From an uncultured Dokdonella sp. (GTDB taxonomy: Bacteria > Pseudomonadota > Gammaproteobacteria > Xanthomonadales > Rhodanobacteraceae), in NCBI GenBank assembly GCA_934526015.1, contig CAKSZY010000024.1, positions 1 to 31,973 of the forward strand: a stretch of DNA of 31,973 bases, in the 5' to 3' direction. Below the pieces are notes generated by a model, which was given only the letters and a program-made list of their open reading frames with translations, did not search any database and was not told where the DNA came from. The translations under genes were made by a program, and so were the position numbers. Positions within the stretch are counted from its first letter, which is position 1, and every line of letters begins with the position of its first letter. Positions 7,491 to 15,353 of this stretch are shown here, piece after piece.

Positions 7491-9359
7491 TCAGACCGGC
7501 AGGGCCTTGAGTTTGTTCGAGCGGCCGAAGATCAGCGACACCAGCGAGTGGGTGCCGGTGACCGAGGTGAACATCGACGTGAGGATGCCGACGGTGAGGG
7601 TGACCGCGAAGCCCTTGATCGGGCCCGAGCCGAAGGCGAGCAGGGCGACGGCGGCGATCAGGTGGGTGACGTTGGCGTCGAGAATCGTCGCCCACGCCTT
7701 CTCGTATCCGGCCCGGATCGCCGAGAACGGCGTCATGCCGTTGCGCAACTCCTCGCGGATGCGTTCGCAGATCAGCACGTTGGCGTCGATCGCCATGCCC
7801 AGGGTCAGCACGATGCCGGCAATGCCCGGCAGGGTGAGCGTCGCCTGGAAGACGCTGAGGATGGCCACCAGCAACACGAGGTTCATCAGCAGGGCGAGGT
7901 CGGCAATGATGCCGAACAGCTTGTAGTAGATGCCGACGAAGACGACGACGAGGACGAGGCCGACGATCACCGCCAAGACGCCCTTGCGGATGTTGTCGGC
8001 GCCGAGGCTGGATCCGATCACGCGCTCCTCGACGATGTCGACCGGAGCGGCGAACGAACCGGCGCGCAGCAGCAGGGCGAGCTCGGACGCAGCCGCCATG
8101 CTCTCCAGGCCGGTGGTCTGGAACTTCTTGGAGAACACGCCCTGGATGGTGGCCAGGCTGATCACTTCCTCGGTGATCTTGGCGCTGCGCACTTCCTTGC
8201 CGTCGACGAACTTGACCTCGGGGGTGCGTTCGACGAAGACCACCGCCATGCCCTTCTTGAGGTTCTGCGTGGTGAAGTCGAGCATCTTGCGCGCACCGGC
8301 CTCGTTGAGGGTCACCGATACCGCCGGCGATCCGGTCTGCGGATCGGGCTGGCTCGATGCGTCGACGAGTTCGTTGCCGGTGACGATGACCTTCTTCTTC
8401 AGCACCGCCGGGCGGCCGTCCTTGAAGTGGTAGAGGCGCGAATCGGGCGGCACCACGCCGGTGCGTTCGGCCTCGATCGCATTGACGCTCTCGTCGACGG
8501 CACGGTATTCGAGGGTCGCCTGCGCGCCGAGCAGCTTCTTCGCCTCGGCGGTGTCCTGCAGGCCCGGAAGCTCGACGACGATGCGGTTGCTGCCCTGCTG
8601 CTGGATCACCGGTTCGGCGACACCGAGCGCATTGACGCGGTTGCGCAGCGTGCTGACGTTGCTCTTGATCGTCTCGTCGGCGATCTGGCGCAGGCGCTCG
8701 GGGCGCACGCTGACGTTGAGGGTGGCCTGCTCGCCGACCACCGGTCCGTCGACGACCAGCAGTTCGGTGCTGAGGTCGCGGTTGATCGCCCCTGCGATCG
8801 TGTCGCGGTCGGCAGTGCCGCGGGTCTGCACGACGATGCCCTGTGGCGTGCGGTTGACCGAGGCGTTGCGCACGTTGCGCTCGCGCATCAGCGCGCGGAT
8901 GTCATCGACATAGCGCTGCTCCTGCATGTCGAGCACGCTCTTCTGGTCGACCTGCATGAGGAACTGCACGCCACCCTGGAGGTCGAGGCCGAGCGGCATC
9001 GAATTGGCGCCGATCGCGCGCAGCCAGGAAGGCACCGTCGAGGCGAGGTTGAGCGCGGCCGTGTAGCCGTCGCCGAGATCCTCGCGCAGCGCGCTGGAGG
9101 CGGCGAGCTGGGAATCGGTGTTCGGGAACAGCGCGAGCAGGCGCTGGTCCTTGATCTCGACGCTCTCGAAATCGATCTTGCGCGACTGCAGTGCCTGCAG
9201 CGCCTTTTCCTTGAGCGCCTCGTCGACGACCACGCTCGACTTGTTCGCCAGCACCTGCACCGCAGGTTGTTTCGGATACAGCGACGGCAGCGCGTAGATC
9301 AGGCCGGCCAGGGTCACGAGCAGGACGAGCGCGTGTTTCCAGCGGGGATAGTCATTCAT
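7491..9359 (-). CDS. secD: Protein translocase subunit SecD
   Basis: A 622-residue inner-membrane partner of SecF; E. coli SecD has 615 residues. One N-terminal membrane segment (about 9-27) is followed by a large periplasmic P1 domain that starts at the signature LGLDLQGGVQFL (123-134). Five C-terminal membrane segments carry the conserved GMAIDANVLICERIREE motif, which in this family takes part in proton conduction. I chose the start MNDYPRWKHA at 9359 over an upstream ATG at 9452 that would add 31 Pro/Arg-rich residues without family likeness. No strong Shine-Dalgarno is visible. The gene lies between yajC, 188 bp upstream, and secF. Confidence 0.97.
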   Translation of the reverse strand: MNDYPRWKHALVLLVTLAGLIYALPSLYPKQPAVQVLANKSSVVVDEALKEKALQALQSRKIDFESVEIKDQRLLALFPNTDSQLAASSALREDLGDGYTAALNLASTVPSWLRAIGANSMPLGLDLQGGVQFLMQVDQKSVLDMQEQRYVDDIRALMRERNVRNASVNRTPQGIVVQTRGTADRDTIAGAINRDLSTELLVVDGPVVGEQATLNVSVRPERLRQIADETIKSNVSTLRNRVNALGVAEPVIQQQGSNRIVVELPGLQDTAEAKKLLGAQATLEYRAVDESVNAIEAERTGVVPPDSRLYHFKDGRPAVLKKKVIVTGNELVDASSQPDPQTGSPAVSVTLNEAGARKMLDFTTQNLKKGMAVVFVERTPEVKFVDGKEVRSAKITEEVISLATIQGVFSKKFQTTGLESMAAASELALLLRAGSFAAPVDIVEERVIGSSLGADNIRKGVLAVIVGLVLVVVFVGIYYKLFGIIADLALLMNLVLLVAILSVFQATLTLPGIAGIVLTLGMAIDANVLICERIREELRNGMTPFSAIRAGYEKAWATILDANVTHLIAAVALLAFGSGPIKGFAVTLTVGILTSMFTSVTGTHSLVSLIFGRSNKLKALPV

Positions 9360-9504
9360 GCGGAAGGATCCGGTTTGACGCCAGGGACGGATGGAGCGGC
9401 TATGTCGCCTGACCTGCAGCAGCGGCGACGGCGACGGTGGCGGGGAACGCATCGGCCGCGCCGTGCCGCATGCGCGACACCCCGGCCGGGCCTACACCCG
9501 CGCA

Positions 9505-9541
9505 CCACGGCGGCCCCGACACTGCATCGGGACCGCGGTGG
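9505..9541 (-). terminator. Imperfect hairpin between yajC and secD
   Basis: Arms 9505-9519 and 9527-9541 pair at 13 of 15 positions, starting just after the yajC stop. There is no T-run. It may attenuate or stabilise the yajC end of the operon message rather than stop transcription. The rest of the 188-bp yajC-secD gap shows nothing recognisable. Confidence 0.35.
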
Positions 9542-9547
9542 CGAAAC

Positions 9548-9892
9548 TCAAGACTGCTTGATCGTGCCCTTCGGCAGCACCGCGCTGATCGCGTTGCGCT
9601 GGACCTTGATGCTGACCTTGTCGGCGATCTCGAGGGTGATGAAGGAATCCGACAGCTCCTCGATGCGACCGACCACGCCGCCGACGGTGATGACCTCGTC
9701 GCCCTTGGCGAGCGCGGCGATCATCGCGCGGGTCTCCTTGGCACGCTTCATCTGCGGCCGGATCAGCATGAAGTAGAAGATCGCGAAGATGATGATCAGC
9801 GGCAGGAAGCTGCCGAGTCCACCGCCGAACGGACCGGGCACCGGGGCGGGCGCGGTGCCCTGCGCGAATGCGGAACTGATGAGGAAATCCAT
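9548..9892 (-). CDS. yajC: Preprotein translocase subunit YajC
   Basis: A 114-residue small membrane protein that associates with SecDF. A single membrane helix (about residues 29-46, LPLIIIFAIFYFMLIRPQ) ends in the family signature FxxIRPQxKR. A small beta-barrel domain follows (GDEVITVGGVVGRIEEL). The start at 9892 (MDFLISSAFAQ) has GGAG seven bases upstream; an ATG at 9997 in frame would read through a palindromic leader and is rejected. yajC is first in the yajC-secD-secF operon. Unlike the common proteobacterial order, tgt and queA do not precede it: the next gene is the divergent rapA. Confidence 0.96.
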   Translation of the reverse strand: MDFLISSAFAQGTAPAPVPGPFGGGLGSFLPLIIIFAIFYFMLIRPQMKRAKETRAMIAALAKGDEVITVGGVVGRIEELSDSFITLEIADKVSIKVQRNAISAVLPKGTIKQS

Positions 9893-10306
9893 TGCGACTC
9901 CGAGGGTTTGCACGCCACCGGACCGGCGGTCCGGAGCACTCAAAAGGTCGCGGATTATGCCACGAGGGGAACCGGGAATGGAGAATGGCGATGCCACGGA
10001 CCCCGACGGCGACTCCGGATTGCCCCGCTGGCAGCGCCCGCAAGCCGGCGCCGGCGGGGCCGAGGCAAGCCGCAGGCGATCGCGTTCGCGTGGCGCTCAC
10101 GCGCTCCGCGGACGGCGCATCGCGGCCTTCCACCGGTGCGTTTCCACGCCTCGCGGATCGCGGCACCACGGCTGCCGACTCGCCGTGGCCGGCCCGTTGC
10201 AGGTCGCCGCGGCCGTGGCCGGAAAACCGGGTGCGGCGTCGCTGCGCCTTTGCCGCACGGCAACGAGGGTGGATAATTCGCGGCCCTGTGAATCGACGCT
10301 CGCGCG
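9893..10306. other. Divergent yajC / rapA control region, no gene
   Basis: This 414-base intergenic region carries divergent promoters. For yajC there is a CATAAT box on the minus strand (9954-9959) with no clear -35, and the leader then holds a perfect 7-bp hairpin at 9918-9934 (CCGGACC, loop GGC, GGTCCGG). The rapA promoter is annotated separately. The Arg/Pro-rich open frames that cross the region show no family resemblance and are not called. Confidence 0.5.
10250..10277 (+). promoter_or_regulatory. Putative sigma-70 promoter of rapA
   Basis: TTGCCG (10250-10255) and GATAAT (10272-10277) are separated by 16 bp, matching consensus at 4/6 and 5/6 positions. Transcription would start about 23 bases before the rapA ATG. 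Confidence 0.5.
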
Positions 10307-13147
10307 ATGGCACCCGTTCCCGGTCAACGCTTCCTCTCGAACGCCGAACCCGAACTCGGGCTCGGCACGCTGATCCGCATCGAGGGTCGCAGCGTGCAGG
10401 TGCTGTTCGCCACTGCCGGTGTCCTGCGCCAGTATGCGGCGCACAGCGCGCCGATCGCCCGCGCCGAGTTCCGCCCCGGCCAGAAGATCACCGGCAAGGG
10501 GGTCAGCTTCGTCGTCGAACGCGTCGACCAGGATGACGGCCTGCTGGTCTACCACGGCGAAGGCCGCCGGCTCAGCGAAGCCGAACTCGACGACAACCAG
10601 GCCATGTCGCGTGCCGACGAACGCCTGATCGCCGGCCGCGTCGATCGCGCCGACCGTTTCGACTTCCGCCTCGAGGCCCTGCTGCGCCGCGCCGAGGCCC
10701 TGCGTTCGCCGGCCTGGGGACTGGAATCGGCCCGCATCGACCTCGTCGACCATCAGTTGCGCGTCGCCGGCACGGCGGTTGCGCGCCGGCCGCTGCGCGT
10801 GCTGCTCGCCGACGAGGTCGGACTCGGCAAGACCATCGAGGCCGGCATGATCCTCGCCCGCCTGATCGCCACCGGCCGCGTCGGGCGCGTGCTCGTGCTG
10901 CTGCCGGAAAGCCTCGTGCATCAGTGGTTCGTCGAACTGCTGCGCCGCTTCAACCTGTCTTTCGCCCTGTTCGACGAGGAACGCTGCGAAGCGATCGAGA
11001 CCGGCGATCCGGGCCGCAATCCGTTCCAGGACGAACAGCTCGTCATTGCCAGCATCGGCTTCCTCGGCGGCAACGGCAAACGCGCCACCCAGGTGATCGA
11101 AGCCGGCTGGGATCTCGTCGTCGCCGACGAGGCGCACCACCTGGCCTGGTCGCCGGAGTCGGCCAGCACCGAATACCGCATCGTCGAAGCGCTGGCCGCG
11201 CACACGCCGAACCTGATCCTCTTGACCGCCACGCCCGAACAACTTGGCCGCAGCGGCCACTTCGCCCGCCTGCGCCTGCTCGACCCGGCGCGCTACCACG
11301 ATCTCGATGCCTATGTCGCCGAAGCCGAAGGCTTCGCGGCGCTGTCGGAAATCGCCGGGCGCCTGCAGGACGGCAATGCGCTCGATGCCGGCCAGCGGGC
11401 GGCCCTCGCCACCCGCCTCGGCGACGATGCCGACCTGCTTCCCCTGCTCGATGACCCCTCGCCGGCCGCACGCGAACGCCTGCTCGATGCCCTGATCGAC
11501 CGCCACGGCACCGGCCGGGTGATGTTCCGCAACCGTCGTGCCCAAGTCGGCGGCTTCCCGAAGCGCACGCCGAAACTCGCCGTCCTCGATGGCAGCGGAC
11601 TCGATGATGCGCATCGCCAGCGCCTGCTCGCCGAGTTCCATGCCGACGTGCAGCCGCTCCCGACCACAATCGACACCGCCTACGCCGACGATCCGCGCCT
11701 GCCGTGGCTGCTCGACCTGCTCGAGCGCCTCGGCCAGGACAAGCTGCTGCTGATCTGCCGCACCCAGGCCAAGGTGCTCGCCCTCGAGGACGCCCTGCGC
11801 ACGCGCAGCGGCGTCAAGGTCGCCCGCTTCCACGAAGGCATGAACCTCGTGCAGCGCGACCGCAATGCCGCCTGGTTCGCCGAAGCCGATGGTGCGCGCC
11901 TGTTGCTGTGCTCCGAGATCGGCTCGGAGGGCCGCAACTTCCAGTTCGCCCGCCACCTCGTCCTCTGGGATCTGCCGCTCGACCCGGATCTGCTCGAACA
12001 GCGCATCGGCCGCCTCGACCGCATCGGCCAGAAGCACGACATCCAGATCCACGCCTGCGCGTTTTCCGGCACCGCCCAGCATGCCCTGCAACGCTGGTAC
12101 GACCAGGGTCTCGATGCCTTCCGCACGAGCCCGTCGGATGGCCGCGAACTGGTCAAGCGCTATGGCGAGCGGGTGGTCGCCCTGGCCGAACAGCATGCCC
12201 ATGGCGGCGAGGCGGCCGACGCCGAACTCGATGCGCTGATCGGCGAGACGCGAGCCGCCCACGAGGAACTCTCCGCCCTCATCGACCGCGGCCGCGACCG
12301 CCTGCTGGAACTCGCCAGTGCGCGCCGGAGCGATGCCGACGAGCTGCGCGATGCGCTCGGCGCCGCCGACCGCAGCAGTGCCGGCGACGAGTTCATCCTG
12401 CGCCTGTTCGAGCAGTTCGGCATCGACAACGAGGAAACCGGTCCGCATTGCGTGGTGCTCGATCCCGAGTACCTCAGCACGGACGGTTTCCCGGGGCTGA
12501 AGGATGGCCCGCAGCAGGTCACCTTCGACCGCGCCACCGCGCTCGCCCGTGAAGACCTGCCGTTGCTGCGCCTCGACCATCCGATGGTCGGCGGCGCCCT
12601 CGATCTGCTCCTCGAGGGCGAACACGGCAATGCCTCGTTCCTTGTCGACGACACCCTGCCACCGCGCACGGCCCTGCTCGAGTGCGTGTTCGTGCTCGCC
12701 TGCGTGGCCGATCGCGCGCTGGCGGTCGAACGCTGGCTGCCGCCGCTGCCGATCCGCCTCGTCGTCGACACGCGCCTGCTGCCTCGCCACGACTACCGGC
12801 CGGCGGCCGATGCCGTGCAGCGCGCCGCCGACCGCGAGATCGACGTGGCCCGCTACCGCCCGGTGCTGACCAAACTGGTCAAGCCGATGCTCGCCCATGC
12901 CGAGACCCTGGCCCGCGAACGCACCCAGGTGGAGATCGGCAATGCGCTGGCCGCTGCCGAACGCAACCTCGGTGCCGAACGCGACCGCCTCGCCGCCCTC
13001 GCCCGGGTCAATCCCGGCGTGCGCGGCGAGGAACTCGAGGCGATCGACCGCGAACTCGACGCCCTGCGCGGCGCCCTGCCCCAGGCCAGCCCGCGCCTCG
13101 ACGCGCTGCGCTTCATCTGCAGCACCGATTTCCTCGGCCTGCGCTGA
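10307..13147 (+). CDS. rapA: RNA polymerase-associated ATPase RapA (HepA)
   Basis: A 946-residue Swi2/Snf2-type ATPase; E. coli RapA has 968. It binds RNA polymerase and promotes its recycling from stalled post-termination complexes. Tudor-like N-terminal domains (about 1-110) precede the ATPase core. Walker A is DEVGLGKT (169-176, lysine K175), motif II is DEAHHL (274-279), motif III is TATPEQ (307-312), and motif VI is QRIGRLDRIGQ near residue 565. A C-terminal RapA-specific region with long charged helices follows. The start MAPVPGQRF gives the typical N-terminus; no clear Shine-Dalgarno is seen. It is a single gene, convergent with the EamA transporter and only 16 bp from it. Confidence 0.96.
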   Translation: MAPVPGQRFLSNAEPELGLGTLIRIEGRSVQVLFATAGVLRQYAAHSAPIARAEFRPGQKITGKGVSFVVERVDQDDGLLVYHGEGRRLSEAELDDNQAMSRADERLIAGRVDRADRFDFRLEALLRRAEALRSPAWGLESARIDLVDHQLRVAGTAVARRPLRVLLADEVGLGKTIEAGMILARLIATGRVGRVLVLLPESLVHQWFVELLRRFNLSFALFDEERCEAIETGDPGRNPFQDEQLVIASIGFLGGNGKRATQVIEAGWDLVVADEAHHLAWSPESASTEYRIVEALAAHTPNLILLTATPEQLGRSGHFARLRLLDPARYHDLDAYVAEAEGFAALSEIAGRLQDGNALDAGQRAALATRLGDDADLLPLLDDPSPAARERLLDALIDRHGTGRVMFRNRRAQVGGFPKRTPKLAVLDGSGLDDAHRQRLLAEFHADVQPLPTTIDTAYADDPRLPWLLDLLERLGQDKLLLICRTQAKVLALEDALRTRSGVKVARFHEGMNLVQRDRNAAWFAEADGARLLLCSEIGSEGRNFQFARHLVLWDLPLDPDLLEQRIGRLDRIGQKHDIQIHACAFSGTAQHALQRWYDQGLDAFRTSPSDGRELVKRYGERVVALAEQHAHGGEAADAELDALIGETRAAHEELSALIDRGRDRLLELASARRSDADELRDALGAADRSSAGDEFILRLFEQFGIDNEETGPHCVVLDPEYLSTDGFPGLKDGPQQVTFDRATALAREDLPLLRLDHPMVGGALDLLLEGEHGNASFLVDDTLPPRTALLECVFVLACVADRALAVERWLPPLPIRLVVDTRLLPRHDYRPAADAVQRAADREIDVARYRPVLTKLVKPMLAHAETLARERTQVEIGNALAAAERNLGAERDRLAALARVNPGVRGEELEAIDRELDALRGALPQASPRLDALRFICSTDFLGLR

Positions 13148-13163
13148 GCGGCTGCCGCCGGCC

Positions 13164-14117
13164 TCAGTCGGGAGCGCGCGGCGGGTCCGTTTCCCCCGCG
13201 GCAGGGGCGGCAACCGGTTCCGCCACCGCGGCCGGGCGACAGGTGCCGATGAAGATGCCGAGCAGGGACAGGCCGACTCCGAGCCAGTCGAGACCACCGG
13301 TCGGACGCGCGAACAACAGCACGTCGAACACGAACGACAGCGCCGGCTGCAGCAACAGCAGCAAGCCGACCAGTGAGGCCGGCAACTGCGGGATCGCGCG
13401 CAGCAGCAGCACCCAGCCGAGGATCTGGCCGAGCACCGCCAGGCCGGCGAGCGCCCACGCGGTCTGCGCATCGGGAATGGCGAAACTCTCGCCTTCGACC
13501 ATCACCGCCGCGCCGAGCACGAAGGCCGACAACAGGGTGCTGACACACAGCAGTTGCAGGGTCGGCACGCGCAGTTCGCCGCTGCGCTGGGCATGCCGGG
13601 TCGCCAGCAGGTAAACCGCATAGGCGACGCCCGAACCGATGCCAAGCACGACACCGGCGCGGTAGTCGCGGTCCATCGCCTGCCAGTCGAGTCCGACCAG
13701 CAGGTACAGGCCGGCCATCGCCAGCAGCACGCCGGCGACGAAGGCCAGGCCCAGCCGTTCGCGATAGAGCAGCCAGCCGGCAAGCGCCAGCAGGAACACC
13801 TGGAAATTGCCGAGCAGGGTGGCCAGGCCGGGGCCGACATGCAGGATGCTCCGGTGCCACATCAGCAGGTCGGCGGCGAACGCGGCGGCCGGCAGCAGCA
13901 TCCACGCCAGCTGGCGCAGGCGCAGCGAGCGCCAGCGGCGCGCCAGCAGCAAGCCGGCGAACAACAGCGCGCCGGCGATCGCCATGCGGTAGAACGCCGA
14001 CACGCTGGGCCCGACATTGGACAGCTTGACGAAGACACTGGTCAGGCTGATCAGCGAGGCGCCGGCGATCATCTCGACGAGCGCGCTGCGGCGCAGCGCG
14101 TGCGACGGCAGGTTCAT
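13164..14117 (-). CDS. EamA-family (DMT) transporter
   Basis: A 317-residue membrane protein of the drug/metabolite transporter superfamily, with two EamA repeats and about ten membrane helices from residue 13 to about 290. The second-repeat hallmark is seen in QLPASLVGLLLLLQPALSFVFD (near 250). The substrate is unknown; family members export amino acids or other metabolites. The C-terminal tail after about 290 is Ala/Pro-rich. Its ATG is preceded by CTAAGGAACCCGTCGC, giving an AAGGA ribosome-binding site. The CTAA belongs to the target duplication of the 282-bp element just upstream. Without the element, the DUF2007 stop codon would lie 12 bp before this start, so the two genes were probably one operon. 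Confidence 0.9.
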   Translation of the reverse strand: MNLPSHALRRSALVEMIAGASLISLTSVFVKLSNVGPSVSAFYRMAIAGALLFAGLLLARRWRSLRLRQLAWMLLPAAAFAADLLMWHRSILHVGPGLATLLGNFQVFLLALAGWLLYRERLGLAFVAGVLLAMAGLYLLVGLDWQAMDRDYRAGVVLGIGSGVAYAVYLLATRHAQRSGELRVPTLQLLCVSTLLSAFVLGAAVMVEGESFAIPDAQTAWALAGLAVLGQILGWVLLLRAIPQLPASLVGLLLLLQPALSFVFDVLLFARPTGGLDWLGVGLSLLGIFIGTCRPAAVAEPVAAPAAGETDPPRAPD

Positions 14118-14129
14118 GCGACGGGTTCC

Positions 14130-14419
14130 TTAGGGATGCTCTGAACAAGTCTGCACATGCGTCACCGCACTGCCTGCGCGCAGATCAAGGTGGGGCGACG
14201 AAGGCAGACTGGCCGTCTGTCGAGTCGACCCGCCGCGGAGCTGCGCGCAGGCAGTGCGGCCCCAACCGCTTGATCCAATGACGGGGTGATGTCCACGAGG
14301 CCCTCCCGCCGGCGCGCGCGGCTTGCCCAGGCAACCAGCCTGGGCGGCGCCACGCACACCACCGGGCGAGCCTCGTGGACATCATGCCGCTTGCGCAGAC
14401 TTGTTCAGAGCATCCTTAG
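14130..14419. mobile_element. IS5-like MITE (282 bp) with TTAG target duplication
   Basis: The element spans 14134-14415. Its ends are perfect 21-bp inverted repeats (14134-14154 and 14395-14415), starting GGATGCTCTGAACAAGTC; similarity extends to about 28 bp with two mismatches. Direct TTAG repeats flank it at 14130-14133 and 14416-14419. A start of the form GGA...GAAcAAGT and a YTAR 4-bp target are known traits of the IS5 subgroup. No transposase fits in 282 bp, so it is non-autonomous. The interior holds a 19-bp perfect stem (14165-14183 / 14241-14259), a 15-bp perfect stem (14287-14301 / 14370-14384) and smaller hairpins at 14205-14219 and 14325-14345. The first 68 bases match the partial copy at 31906 at 67 positions. 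Open frames inside it are judged spurious. Confidence 0.9.
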
Positions 14420-14682
14420 ACGAAGCGCGGCGCAAGCGTGCCGTCGAAGGCGTCTTCCTCGATGTCGCTGCGCAGGGCCGCATCGAGGGCCGCGGCGATC
14501 GGTGCGGCACGCTCGACGTCGATGTCGGCCACCATCACGCTGACCAGGCCGCCGGCCGGCAACTCGCCGATGCCGCCGGTCAGGTAGGTCCCGCTGACCC
14601 AGGCCGGCATGCCGGCCTGTTCGATGGCCGCCTTGACGAGGTTCGCATCGATGATGCTCGCGGCGCGGTAGATGATCTGCAT
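14416..14682 (-). CDS. DUF2007 family small protein
   Basis: An 88-residue protein of the DUF2007 family, annotated in databases as a putative signal-transducing protein with no proven role. The family pattern of an N-terminal MxxIYRAASIIDANLVKAAIEQAG, then a glycine-rich turn and a VMVADIDVERA strand-helix unit, fits a ferredoxin-like fold of the kind seen in regulatory domains. The ATG has AGGAG upstream. The TAA stop (14416-14418) lies inside the TTAG duplication of the 282-bp element, so the insertion landed on the stop codon and left it intact. It probably headed an operon with the EamA transporter before the insertion. Confidence 0.85.
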   Translation of the reverse strand: MQIIYRAASIIDANLVKAAIEQAGMPAWVSGTYLTGGIGELPAGGLVSVMVADIDVERAAPIAAALDAALRSDIEEDAFDGTLAPRFV

Positions 14683-14724
14683 GAGCGGCTCCTGACCGGT
14701 GCACGCTACTGCAAGCGTCGGCGC

Positions 14725-14752
14725 TCGACAAATCGGCCACGCGCGCTATGAT
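14725..14752 (+). promoter_or_regulatory. Sigma-70 promoter upstream of DUF3253 gene
   Basis: TCGACA (14725-14730) and TATGAT (14747-14752) with a 16-bp spacer, each 5/6 to consensus. This is the best promoter match in the window. It implies a leader of about 130 bases before the start at 14892; I see no riboswitch fold in that leader. Confidence 0.6.
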
Positions 14753-14891
14753 CGCCGCCGGCAGTCGAGGTCCGGAGGGGGCTCGCGGGAGACGGCAGCC
14801 GGGGCGATCGAAAGATCGGACATGTGGCAGGCCGGGACGGACTGCACGAATCCGGCAGGACGCCAGACACCTCTCCCTGGAAACTTCCTGG

Positions 14892-15200
14892 ATGAGTGCG
14901 CACCTCAACGAGGATGCTCTGGCCCAGCGCATACGCGACTGCATCTTCGAGTTGCTCGGAGATCGTGGTCATGGCCGCTCGATCGGCCTCAGCGAAGCGG
15001 CGCAATCGATGGGCCTGCGCATCGGCCAGCACTGGCACGACCTGATGCGCCCGGTCCGTGCGGTCGCCGCGGAACTGGTCGACAGCGGCGCCCTCGAGGG
15101 CCTGCAGAGCGAATCGGTGGTCGACATCCGCGAGGCCCGCGGCCCCGTTCGCGTGCGCCTGCGCAGCCTGCCGGGCCAGCGCAGCGCGGTGCGCGGCTGA
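14892..15200 (+). CDS. DUF3253 domain protein
   Basis: A 102-residue protein with a DUF3253 domain over nearly its whole length: an N-terminal helix (ALAQRIRDCIFELLG), a helical part with SEAAQSMG and W-HDLMRPVRAVAAELVDSGAL, and a final strand pair ending ARGPVRVRLR. The arrangement resembles a winged-helix fold, so nucleic-acid binding is possible but unproven. I placed the start at ATG 14892 (MSAHLNEDAL); the longer frame from 14748 overlaps the promoter and adds Arg/Gly-rich residues. It lies upstream of glnS on the same strand, 153 bp away, and glnS seems to have its own promoter. Confidence 0.75.
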   Translation: MSAHLNEDALAQRIRDCIFELLGDRGHGRSIGLSEAAQSMGLRIGQHWHDLMRPVRAVAAELVDSGALEGLQSESVVDIREARGPVRVRLRSLPGQRSAVRG

Positions 15201-15302
15201 GCCGCAACACCGCGGACCCGACGCCGCCGGCGGCGGCTTTCCCGGCACGCACGCACCGGTCCCGTCTCGCGGCGCGATGCCGGCCGGCCTTGTGGAATCG
15301 GC

Positions 15303-15308
15303 TAGACT
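15303..15308 (+). promoter_or_regulatory. Putative -10 box (TAGACT) of glnS
   Basis: GGCTAGACTGCCGC lies 45 bp before the glnS ATG, the same box and nearly the same distance as upstream of the deiminase gene. No clear -35 at standard spacing. Confidence 0.35.
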
Positions 15309-15353
15309 GCCGCCCTTCCCCATCCTGCCCGGCCGCCCGACGGCCGTTCGCGC

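Noticed and set aside
6216..9776. 1186-codon open frame on the plus strand across secF and secD
   Set aside because: It lies antisense to well-recognised genes, has no family-like segments, and is explained by strong third-position GC that suppresses stop codons.
9955..10263. 102-codon Arg/Pro-rich frame in the yajC-rapA gap
   Set aside because: No Shine-Dalgarno, no family likeness, and it overlaps both promoter regions.
10097..13471. 1124-codon open frame on the minus strand across rapA
   Set aside because: Antisense shadow of rapA; low-complexity composition and no motifs.
14130..14385. Short open frames of 66-85 codons inside the 282-bp element
   Set aside because: They arise from the inverted repeats and GC bias, lack ribosome-binding sites and cannot encode a transposase.
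14725..14891. Possible riboswitch in the 130-base leader of the DUF3253 gene
   Set aside because: No known riboswitch core or clear alternative stems could be read.
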